DNA from: Paenibacillus terrae
GTDB taxonomy: Bacteria > Bacillota > Bacilli > Paenibacillales > Paenibacillaceae
Assembly: GCF_000943545.1 (NCBI RefSeq)
Contig: NZ_JTHP01000001.1
Span: 62,001 to 126,000, forward strand
Length of the DNA stretch: 64,000 nt
Direction of reading: 5' to 3'
Shown here: piece after piece, positions 17,952 to 26,500 of the stretch
Numbering within the stretch: position 1 is the first letter of the stretch
Layout of the letters: every line of letters begins with the position of its first letter
Made by a program: the position numbers and the translations under genes
Notes under the pieces: generated by a model
What the model saw: only the letters and a program-made list of their open reading frames with translations
What the model was told of the DNA's origin: nothing
Database searches by the model: none

Positions 17952-19605
17952 CGTATTGATCATTGACGATGAGGAGCCGCTACGCGAAGCTATTCGTATT
18001 GTCGGAGACTGGAATAACCTCGGTATCGGGCAGGTGTTTGAGGCGACGAATGGCAGACTTGGACTGGAGCTGCTGGAACGTTACCCAATAGACGTGGTCA
18101 TGGTGGATATGAAAATGCCGGAGTTGAACGGTATCGAATTTCTTCGTGCCATCGAGAAGGTGTATCCTAATCTGCTGACGATTGTCATTAGTGGCTATGA
18201 CGATTTTGAATTTACACGGCAAGCGATTCAATCCCGGGTAGTGGATTATTTGCTCAAGCCGATTAATCGGCAGGAATTGAATCAGGCGCTGCGCAAGGCG
18301 GTAGATATATTGGAGAGCCGCAAGCAGAGCGAAAGCAAATTCATTAGCCAGAACATTACGCTGAATATGTCACTGCCGAAGCTGAAAGAGAAGCTATATT
18401 TGTCCATTCTGGACGGTAGCTTTAAAAGACAGGCAAATGCGGCGTTACTCCCCTTGATCGGTGCAGATCAACCGGGGAACCGCTTTGGGGTGATCGTGCT
18501 GCGGTTGCTGAACAGGGACGAGGTCCGCATGACACGTTTTCACGGGGAGACGGATCTGATGGATTTTGCCGTGACGAACGTGTTGGCTCAGACTTCGGAT
18601 GAACGATTGAGCTGTTTTAGTTTTCCTCATCCGAGACGGGAGCGCGAGGTCGTTTCGATTTGCACATTGTCTCCGGGGCAGGAACAACATATGCCTCTTC
18701 TGCTGGCACAAGTGACACAGAAGGCGGTGACGAATCTGCATGGATTGTTTGGCATGGTGGTAGCTGCCGGTGTGGGTAAGCCTTGTACGGACATACTGGA
18801 ACTGGCATCTGTTTATACGGATGTCAAGGCGCATATCCACAGCACGGACGTATTGAAGCTGACAGGAACATCGGTCATACATGTCGCGCCCCGGCAGGGA
18901 ATGATGCCAGAAGAAGTGTCGTGGACGGATCGGCTGCTGTTGATCCAGAAGGATGCCCAGACAGGCCAGGCAAATCGAGCAAAGGTACTACTAAACGACC
19001 TGCTGAAGCAGTTGGCATCTGGCCCTGCTTTTCGTTTACAGGATGCAGATCGGATGATGGGCGAGCTTCATTTTTTACTGAGAGAAGCGGCTACGGAGCC
19101 GGGTGCTTTCCTATCTGTATCTGCATCTGTGTCTGAGCCGGAGGGGGCTTCGGGGGAACAGAGAAAAAGCGTGGCTGAGGGCGATATTGCTGCGGACTTT
19201 ACGGACTATGCCCAGTATGGACAGCGGCTGCATCGGATGCTGGAGCTTTACATTGCCGGGGTTCAGCATGCTCAAGGGGGGAGTCAGCCCTTTGATATTA
19301 CGGAGATCAAACGGCATATTGACCGATATTACTTTGAAGATATCAAAATTTCATTTTTTGCCGAAACGTATTTTTTAAGTCGGGAATACTTGATGAAGCT
19401 GTTCAAGCAGCAGTTTGGTTACGGCATTCACGAATATGTGCAGAAGGTCAGAATGGACAAGGCGAAGGAGCTGCTGGGAGATTCCAGTCTGAAAATTCAG
19501 GAGATTTCCGATATGCTGGGCTACAAGGATAAGAATTATTTCAGCAAGGCTTTTCGTAATTATTATCAGGTGTCACCGTCGGAGTATCGCGTGAGCCTGC
19601 AATAA
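17944..19605 (+). CDS. Response regulator, YesN/AraC type
   Basis: 553 aa; ATG follows AGGGAGGAAG and overlaps the kinase gene by 8 bases. The receiver domain (1-~122) has the acidic pair IIDDEE, phospho-acceptor Asp55 (VVMVDMKMPELNG), SGYDDFEF and the LLKPI lysine. A ~300-residue middle region is weakly conserved, and the C-terminal ~100 residues are an AraC-type double HTH (FAETYFLSREYLMKLFKQQ; IQEISDMLGYKDKNYFSKAF). With the kinase it forms a YesMN-type system of the kind that controls carbohydrate ABC importers in Paenibacillus; its targets are most likely the flanking binding protein and divergent permeases. Confidence 0.9.
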   Translation: MYNVLIIDDEEPLREAIRIVGDWNNLGIGQVFEATNGRLGLELLERYPIDVVMVDMKMPELNGIEFLRAIEKVYPNLLTIVISGYDDFEFTRQAIQSRVVDYLLKPINRQELNQALRKAVDILESRKQSESKFISQNITLNMSLPKLKEKLYLSILDGSFKRQANAALLPLIGADQPGNRFGVIVLRLLNRDEVRMTRFHGETDLMDFAVTNVLAQTSDERLSCFSFPHPRREREVVSICTLSPGQEQHMPLLLAQVTQKAVTNLHGLFGMVVAAGVGKPCTDILELASVYTDVKAHIHSTDVLKLTGTSVIHVAPRQGMMPEEVSWTDRLLLIQKDAQTGQANRAKVLLNDLLKQLASGPAFRLQDADRMMGELHFLLREAATEPGAFLSVSASVSEPEGASGEQRKSVAEGDIAADFTDYAQYGQRLHRMLELYIAGVQHAQGGSQPFDITEIKRHIDRYYFEDIKISFFAETYFLSREYLMKLFKQQFGYGIHEYVQKVRMDKAKELLGDSSLKIQEISDMLGYKDKNYFSKAFRNYYQVSPSEYRVSLQ

Positions 19606-19711
19606 ACCACTTTTTTACCCTTAACGCTTCACTAATCTGCCTTTTTAAATCGGACTATATTTTTTAGAATGAGCGCATGGACGTTGATCACGAATAAATG
19701 GGGGAGTATCC

Positions 19712-21016
19712 ATGTTAAAGAAGATGATGGCGTTATCCGGCAGTTTGCTTTTGACAGTCGGTTTGTTGAGCGGATGCGGAAGCAGCGGTGACACGGACGC
19801 GGCGAAAGGAAATGCTGGCGGCAAAGAAGATTTGAAACCGGTTACAATAAATATGTTCACAGCCTCACCGGAGTATACGGATGCTTTTAACGCGTATATC
19901 GAGGAGTATAAGAAGGTCAAGCCTAACGTAAAGATCAATCTGGAAATCATGCAGGCAGACTATAACACGATTCTCAAGTCGAAAATTGCTTCAGGCAGTA
20001 CACCGGATGTATTCCAGACCACGGCCGGAGGCGATATCGACACGTATGCTGATTATAGCGCCGATCTGACGAATGAGCCGCTGGCGGCAGCCATGACGGA
20101 TGCCGTTCGAGCGAATATGAGCTCCAGTGACGGTAAAGTGTTGGGCTTCCCGGTGAAGGGCAATCTGTTTGCGCTGATTTACAACAAGGATTTACTCACC
20201 AAGGCCGGTGTAACCTCCCCGCCGAAGACGATTGCAGAGATGCAGGACGCAGTCACCAAGCTTGAGGCGAAGGGCATTACACCATTTGCAAATGCATATA
20301 AAGAGTGGTGGGTATGGAAGCATATCTTCCAGCACTATGTAGATGCCGCCGCGCAGGATGCAGGTGTAGAGCCGAAGCAGCTCGTCAATGATTTTATTGC
20401 AGGCAAAGCGAAAATCAAGGACTATCCGGTGCTGTACAACAACTTCTTTAGCTTTATTGATTTGACGGTGAAGCATGGCACGGATAAGCCGCTGGAACGG
20501 GACAGCAATGCGGAAGTGAGTGATTTTGCATCCGGTAAAGCTGCGTTTATGACAGGTAAAGGCGCATGGGATGAGGAAGCGATCAAGAAGATTAATCCTG
20601 ACCTCAAGATTGGCATCATGGGCTATCCGGTAAGTGACAAGGCTGATCAATCCGTCATCATTACTGGTGCTGACCAAGCGCTGCGTATTAACAAGGATTC
20701 GGAAGTAGCCAAGGAGACGATTGAATTTTTTAACTGGCTATACACTTCGGAATACGGTAAGAACTGGTTCTCCCAGGTAGCGAAGGTGATTCCTCCAATT
20801 AAGGATGCACCGCTTCCTGATCTGGAAATGCCTAAGGAAATGGGAAGCATTTTGAAAACGTCGAAGTCCGGTGATCTGTCTGTCAACTACTCACTGGATA
20901 CGTTTCATCAAAAGTTTGGCGAGCTGATGCAGGCTTATATCAGCGGCAACATGAACAAGGATCAGGCAGTTGCTGAGATTGAGAAGGCATGGGTGCAATT
21001 AGGTTCAGCACAATAA
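19712..21016 (+). CDS. Extracellular sugar-binding lipoprotein of the CUT1 importer
   Basis: 434 aa. Signal peptide with lipobox LLSGC (Cys22), then a Ser/Gly/Asp-rich spacer and a type 1 solute-binding fold (VTINMFTASPEY, SGSTPDVFQTTAGGDID, FPVKGNLFALIYNKDLL, SGKAAFMTGKGAWDEEAI). It captures the sugar outside the membrane and delivers it to the two permeases encoded at 14241-15967. The gene sits 106 bases after the response regulator on the same strand, so kinase, regulator and binding protein run in one direction and the permeases in the other. Its start has GGGGGAG upstream. Ligand unknown. Confidence 0.9.
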   Translation: MLKKMMALSGSLLLTVGLLSGCGSSGDTDAAKGNAGGKEDLKPVTINMFTASPEYTDAFNAYIEEYKKVKPNVKINLEIMQADYNTILKSKIASGSTPDVFQTTAGGDIDTYADYSADLTNEPLAAAMTDAVRANMSSSDGKVLGFPVKGNLFALIYNKDLLTKAGVTSPPKTIAEMQDAVTKLEAKGITPFANAYKEWWVWKHIFQHYVDAAAQDAGVEPKQLVNDFIAGKAKIKDYPVLYNNFFSFIDLTVKHGTDKPLERDSNAEVSDFASGKAAFMTGKGAWDEEAIKKINPDLKIGIMGYPVSDKADQSVIITGADQALRINKDSEVAKETIEFFNWLYTSEYGKNWFSQVAKVIPPIKDAPLPDLEMPKEMGSILKTSKSGDLSVNYSLDTFHQKFGELMQAYISGNMNKDQAVAEIEKAWVQLGSAQ

Positions 21017-21028
21017 GATTGGTCTCGC

Positions 21029-21055
21029 AGAGGCGTCCGTAAGGGCGTCTTTTTG
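21029..21055 (+). terminator. Terminator after the binding-protein gene
   Basis: AGAGGCGTCC and GGGCGTCTTT can pair over 10 positions, several of them G-U, around GTAA, followed by TTTTG. Moderate stability because of the wobble pairs. Confidence 0.65.
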
Positions 21056-21209
21056 TGTTATAGCTAGGAGGCTGAGAGGGTGTAGACAAAAAAATATTTA
21101 ATAATATTTAAATATTTACTTGCAAAAAGTTATTGAGTTGTGGATAATAGGTTGTGTGCAATATATCTACGACATACGACATACATAATGACTGCAAGTT
21201 GCAAATGTG

Positions 21210-21235
21210 AGAGATACCCCGTTTGGGGAATCTCT
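21210..21235 (+). promoter_or_regulatory. Stable hairpin upstream of the Old Yellow Enzyme gene
   Basis: AGAGAT-A-CCCC pairs with GGGG-A-ATCTCT around GTTT, followed by TTATT. It lies ~100 bases before the gene, upstream of a consensus -10 TATAAT at 21266-21271, so it may be a terminator of upstream transcripts rather than part of the leader. Confidence 0.5.
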
Positions 21236-21333
21236 TTATTCCGTTTGGACTATGCCGAATATGATTATAATAGACCGTGTAATTTGGGACGTATTTCCAT
21301 TTATGTGGCAAGAATAAAAAGGAGATGAACGTT

Positions 21334-22362
21334 TTGACGAATTCGTTGTTTACACCGTATACACTGAAAGATTTGGAATTAAAAAATCGGGTGGTCATGG
21401 CACCGATGTGCCAATACTCGGTGACAGCCAAGGATGGCATTCCAAATGATTGGCATCATGTTCATTACCTGAGCCGTGCTATTGGTGGCACAGGCCTGAT
21501 TATTATAGAAATGACAGATGTGGAGCCGGATGGACGGATTACAGATTATGATCTGGGCCTTTGGTCAGATGAGCATATCCCGGCTTATAAGAAGCTGGTG
21601 GACGGCATTCATGCGCACGGGTCCAAGGTAGGTATCCAGATTGCTCATGCGGGCCGTAAAGCTGAGGATGCAGCAGAGCCAGTGGCTCCTTCGGCAATTG
21701 CATACCCGGATGCGAATTATAAACAGCCACGCGAACTTACCACGGAGGAAGTACGTGGCATGGTGCAAAAATTCGCAGACGCTGCCCGGCGTGCGGTTCA
21801 AGCGGGCGTGGATACGATCGAACTTCACGGGGCACATGGTTACTTGATTCACCAATTCCATTCGCCAGTCACGAACAAGCGTAACGACGAGTACGGTCAG
21901 GAGCTATCCCGTTTTGGCGTTGAAGTCATTCAGGCTGTACGCAAGGAAATGCCTGAAGGCATGCCGTTATTTTTCCGCATCAGCGCGGTCGAATACGTAG
22001 ATGGCGGATACGATGTGGGTCATACGATTGAGCTGAGCCGGGCGTATCAGGCTGCGGGCGTAGACGTGATCCATGTGAGCACGGGCGGAGAAGGCCCTGC
22101 GGGAGCCAGAAAGCCGGGCAACTATCCGGGCTATCAAGTGCCATTTGCACGCCAAATTCGCGAGGCGCTGAACATCCCGGTAGTCGCCGTCGGCGCACTG
22201 GATGATCCAGCCTTGGCGCAGTCCGTTATCGGCAATGAGGATGCCGATCTGGTCGCCGTGGGGCGCGGATTGCTGCGCGATCCATATTGGGCGACTCATG
22301 CAGCGGTGACATTGCGCGGCGAGAAGCCTTCCATACCTGAACAATATCAACGTGGCTACTGA
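21334..22362 (+). CDS. namA: NADPH dehydrogenase of the Old Yellow Enzyme family (YqjM/NamA-like)
   Basis: 342 aa from TTG; AAAAAGGAG lies 9 bases upstream of this TTG but directly against the ATG at 21325, so TTG is preferred and gives a length close to the ~338 aa of YqjM. The FMN-binding TIM barrel shows VVMAPMCQYS (Cys26 and Tyr28, characteristic of YqjM-type enzymes), HAGRKA, ELHGAHGYLIHQF with two active-site histidines, and a C-terminal VAVGRGLLRDPYW phosphate site. It reduces activated C=C bonds of unsaturated aldehydes, ketones or nitro compounds at the cost of NADPH, probably for detoxification. Single gene with its own terminator. Confidence 0.92.
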   Translation: MTNSLFTPYTLKDLELKNRVVMAPMCQYSVTAKDGIPNDWHHVHYLSRAIGGTGLIIIEMTDVEPDGRITDYDLGLWSDEHIPAYKKLVDGIHAHGSKVGIQIAHAGRKAEDAAEPVAPSAIAYPDANYKQPRELTTEEVRGMVQKFADAARRAVQAGVDTIELHGAHGYLIHQFHSPVTNKRNDEYGQELSRFGVEVIQAVRKEMPEGMPLFFRISAVEYVDGGYDVGHTIELSRAYQAAGVDVIHVSTGGEGPAGARKPGNYPGYQVPFARQIREALNIPVVAVGALDDPALAQSVIGNEDADLVAVGRGLLRDPYWATHAAVTLRGEKPSIPEQYQRGY

Positions 22363-22392
22363 GGCCTAAGTAATCCCACGTTGTTTATATAT

Positions 22393-22446
22393 AAACAGGG
22401 CACCTGCAACGAAGTGTACGCTTCGTCGCAGGTGCCTGTTTTGTTT
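22393..22446 (+). terminator. Terminator after namA
   Basis: AACAGGGCACCTGC pairs with GCAGGTGCCTGTT, with a further ACGAAG/CTTCGT inner stem, followed by TTTTG. Confidence 0.9.
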
Positions 22447-22538
22447 TATGGACAGATGGTACAGTGTAAGCAATCTTACACGTAGTAGCGGTTATATTTT
22501 GTATACTTGTATTATTTAGTGATTAGGAGGTTCAAAAG

Positions 22539-23067
22539 TGGAATATATTATTGAAACAAAAAAGCTCCGTAAGCAGTTTTATGAAGCAGCTACAATCTAA
22601 AGTGATATCCCCACAACAACTAAGAATTCATAGTCCGATTGAGAATACAGCTGCATTAAATAAACATATATATTATTTTTTCTTTATTTTCCATCCTGCT
22701 TTTGTCTGCATTATTAGGGATGCTGATTACTGATCGTCCCTTAACAACGGCTATTTGGGTATACCAGATTCAAGTATTTGCTAAGATGTGTGTGATGCAT
22801 GCGATGTTAATTCCGATTGCCTCTTTTTTCGCTATACGTTGGAAAAGCCTTATGGGGGTCGTGCTCGTAGTTTGTGTTGCTGTATTTTTAAATTTCATTT
22901 ACAAAAGTGAATGGTATCCGTGGACCGTTCCTATCTTGTTTTCTCCGCATGGTACACTGGGAAGAACGTTCACGAATGTTCCAGGAGGGATCATAAGTAT
23001 TTGCTTCATTTTTGTGCTTGGGCTTTTTTTGGCATTGAGAAGTTATACTCATATAGAGAAAAAGTAG
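22539..23067 (+). pseudogene. Remnant of an ABC transporter (ATPase start joined to permease end)
   Basis: A GTG with an excellent AGGAGG site opens MEYIIETKKLRKQF, the usual beginning of a bacitracin/lantibiotic-type ABC ATPase, but it stops after 20 codons. From ~22660 another frame encodes only the hydrophobic C-terminal ~135 residues of an ABC-2 permease (SILLLSALLGMLITDRP, KSLMGVVLVVCVAVFLN, GGIISICFIFVLGLFLALRS) without a start. The ATPase body and the permease N-terminus are missing, so a deletion of roughly 1 kb or more probably fused the two ends. Intact relatives export or give immunity to antimicrobial peptides. No function is expected here. Confidence 0.7.
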
Positions 23068-23222
23068 AATGTGTAAGCAGAAAAAGACGATGAGTGTCCG
23101 CATGAGGTGGTTGAATGAAGCTGTAAAATACAGTCGCCGAAGGACGTTTTTACGTGCTATAATTCTATTAATAACAGAATGGCTTAGGTGGGCGGTCGGC
23201 TAAGTCTCCCGGAAGGGAGGTG

Positions 23223-23343
23223 ATGCCTGTGGAGGTTAAAGATGCTCTGACATTAATGATGATGTTCGGCACGCTAATTAGTAGCGTTGATCGGGTTAAT
23301 CGTTACGATTGTTATTGCGTTGAACCAAAACAAAAAGAAATAG
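23223..23343 (+). pseudogene. Frameshifted type I toxin (holin-like, TxpA/BsrG-type)
   Basis: After the strong site GGGAGGTG, the frame reads MPVEVKDALTLMMMFGTLIS and then leaves frame; the next frame continues LIGLIVTIVIALNQNKKK and stops at 23343. The span is 121 bases, one more than 40 codons, so a single-base insertion near 23281-23287 explains it. The combined ~39-residue product, a hydrophobic helix with a Lys-rich tail, is the pattern of the 'putative holin-like toxin' family whose mRNA is held by an antisense RNA. A -10 TATAAT at 23158-23163 could drive it. It may be inactive, or the extra base could be a sequencing error. Confidence 0.65.
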
Positions 23344-23465
23344 ACCGCTCTCGAGAAGGGGCTCGGTCTATTTCTAATAGCTAACCTTTTTCAGCCGACC
23401 GCTCTTCAAAGCGGCTGTTGCCAAGAGTAGGGATGTTACCAGCATCCTTGCTCTTTTTTAGTATA
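23330..23465 (-). ncRNA. Candidate antisense RNA of the type I toxin locus
   Basis: Two hairpins lie at the toxin 3' end: 23338-23373 (AAATAGACCG...CGGTCTATTT), followed on the minus strand by a T-rich stretch, and 23421-23460 (AAGAG..GGATG / CATCC..CTCTT), followed on the plus strand by TTTTTT. A minus-strand -10 (TATACT, 23460-23465) would start an RNA of ~120 bases that overlaps the toxin mRNA tail and ends at the first hairpin. This is the arrangement of txpA/RatA and bsrG/SR4. No expression evidence is available. Confidence 0.45.
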
Positions 23466-23509
23466 TCCTTCTATCATTTATTTTAGCACAATTGAATAAT
23501 CGATGTAAC

Positions 23510-26500
23510 TCATTTGGTGAAAACTTTAACTTCCTTTGGAGCGAGGGTCACGGTGATTGAACCGTTGTTAATCTGAATGGAGTCGTTGCTTAATTGGTTG
23601 GTCAGGCGAGTGCCGTTGGACAGATTGTCGAAGTTGCCAATCGTGCGGGTTTGACTGTTCCAAGAATTGTTGATAAGTACAATGGCCTCGTCGCCATTTT
23701 TAGAGCGCTGGAAGCTGTAAAAGGAGTCGTCCGCCCATTTTTCCTTTTGGCTGCCGTTTTGCAGAGCGGGGTGGCTGTTGCGCACACGGTTCAGCTTAGC
23801 GATGTACTGATACAGATCATGATTGGCGTTAAACACAACGTTTTCCCGGTTGGCAGGATCATCTCCGCCACTAAAGCCTTGCTCGGTGCCTTGATAGATG
23901 ATAGGAATCCCGCGTGAGGTCAAAGTAAAGCCCAAGGCTGCCTTGAGCTGAGGCCATTTGTCATAGTTAACACCCGGTTTGCCAGAGGCGTCATTCAGGA
24001 AACGTTTTACATCATGATTGTCGATAAATACGCCGTTGGTCTGAGCATCGCGATAGTGACGATCATCTGAGTAGCGTTCCTTGATTTTCCTCATAGATTG
24101 ATCGTGTCCGAACACATCCTTGATTGTATAATACATCGGAAAATCCAGTGCGGCATCGAGATACCGGGTGTAATCACCCACATAAGCAGGATCGCCACTG
24201 TAAATTTCACCGAGGGTGAAGGTATTGGCGGCCTGGTCAAAATCCTTCAAAAAGCCTTTTGGTACATGCTTGGCGGTGTCCACTCGCAGTCCGTCGATGC
24301 CCGACTCGTTCAGCAGCCATTTGATCCAGTTTTTGAGTTCATTCGCTGTATCTGGGTTGTCCTGATTCAGGTCGTCCAATCCGGCAACGTCACCATTTTC
24401 GATTTTCCACTGATTGTTTGAGTTGTAATCCGCACCTGTAATGTCGCCATTGTGATGATACCAATTTGCTTTATCAAAAGGAGCCTTGGCGAAGCCGTTC
24501 CCCGGTTGGAAATCACCTGTGTGATTCACGACTACGTCCAGCATCACAGCGATATTTTTGTCGTGTGCCTTACCGACCAGCTCTTTGAACTTGTCCATTG
24601 TACCGAGATGCCCGTCTACCGCATAAAAATCATACGTATGATAGCCGTGATAAGCGAATTCGCTCTTTTGCATCGTTACCGGAGTAATCCAGATGGCGGT
24701 AAACCCCATATTTTTAATGTAGTCGAGTTGGTTAATAATACCTTGAAAATCGCCACCATGCCACTTGCGCTGATCGCTGTTGTTGGAATTGAAGCCACCG
24801 TAATTATCGTTGGATGGATCTCCGTTGCTGAATCGGTCTGTCATGATAAAATAAATGCTCTGTTTGCTCCAGTCTGTGTTGAGGGGAGTGGGCTTGGAGA
24901 GGGTACCCAGATCTATAGGAGTGAAGGCGCCCGAAGGCGCCTCCGTTTGAATAGTTACTTCAACTCCGTTAGAGTTGGGTGTGTAGGTAGAAGTCCCTAC
25001 GTTTAAGGATACACCCGAAAGTGCCCCTGTTTGGATAAGTCCTGCAAATTCGTTGAGGTTGGTTGTGTAGGTAGAAGTCCCTACGCTGAGGACGCCCCCC
25101 GAAGGCGCCCCCGTTCGGATAGATCCTGCAGCCCCGTTAGAGCCGGGTGTGTAGGTAGAAATTCCAGTGCTGAAAAGGTAGTTTTTCGTGTTGTTGCTGT
25201 CCCAGCTGTTATTGCCGTCGTTAAAAGCGGCTTCCAATTGGGAGGCAGAACCGATATCGACGGTAATTTTGGCATAGCCGCTAATCTCGACGTCCTGCAT
25301 TTTCACACCAGGCACAGCAGTCCAGCTTCCGCCGGCAGGGCGATAGTGAATGTAAGGCGAGTTAAAGCCTTTTTTGTAGTATACCGTTACCTTGTTAGTT
25401 GTACCGCCGCCATCCCCGGGAATCGTGCCCGATGGAGCGCCTGATGTGATAGTTCCCGCATTGCCGCTGTTACCGGGCGTGTAAGTAGAAGTGCCCGTGC
25501 TAAAGGAGTAGTTTTTGGTGTTGTTACTGTCCCAGTTGTTATTGCCGTCGTTAAAAGCAGCTTCCAATTGGGAGGCAGAACCGATATCGACGGTAATTTT
25601 GGCATAGCCGCTAATTTCGGCATCCTGCATTTTCACACCAGGCGCAGCAGTCCAGCTTCCGCCAGCCGGACGGTAGTGAATGTAAGGTGAGTTGAAGCCT
25701 TTTTTGTAGTATATAGTTACTTTGTTGCCTGTACCCCCGTCATTATCGCCAGGCTTGGCCTTGCTGATAATATACTGTTTGAATCCATTCATTTCACCAG
25801 TTGGTGAGCCGTCGCTGTTGACGAGATTGTTGAGGCGTAAAAGTGTAAAGCCGTGATAACCGAACTTCGTGATTTTCTCCTTGATTTTTTGGAAGCCGCT
25901 GCCGCCAGTCGGGAGTGCATTCTCACCATTCAGGCGAACACCCTTGGCATTAGCGATCGAGGAGACGGTATCTACTAATGTGGACGGCAAGGAATAATTC
26001 GGTGCTGTGCCACTGTCGTTCATCTCCAGTGCAGTAAAGGTCAAATCCAGATCCGCATCTTTGAACTTCTCGATGAGACGGTTGTAATCATAATATCCAC
26101 CTGCTTGCTCTGTGCTGTGAGGCATGGCAGGATTGTTCATCTGCCAGTGCAGACCGGAAATCTTGGCTCCGATACGGACACCGAACACGGAATCGAAGTT
26201 TTTGTGTGCAGCAGCTCCGATGACGCCCAGATGCTTCTCAAGCACGCTTTGGTACCACGACAGGAAATCCTTCCCATACGCGGAATTATACCCATCGTTC
26301 GTGTAAAATCCGCCCCCGTCGGTTGGAGGATTAATTTGGCTAAGGCTGCTTAGCTTGGTACCCCAAGCCGCATTAATCTTGTCCAATGATCCATACTTTT
26401 CATTCATGGCCGTGCGGAACGCATTTTTGGCTGTTTCGGTGTAGGCTTGGAATTTGCCCCGTGCAGGATAGCTCCATCCCGCTGCCGGATAGTATGAAGG

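Noticed and set aside
23391..23465. Riboswitch or attenuator in front of the amylase
   Set aside because: The hairpins are at the 3' end of the amylase and belong to the type I toxin locus; the amylase is transcribed toward them.
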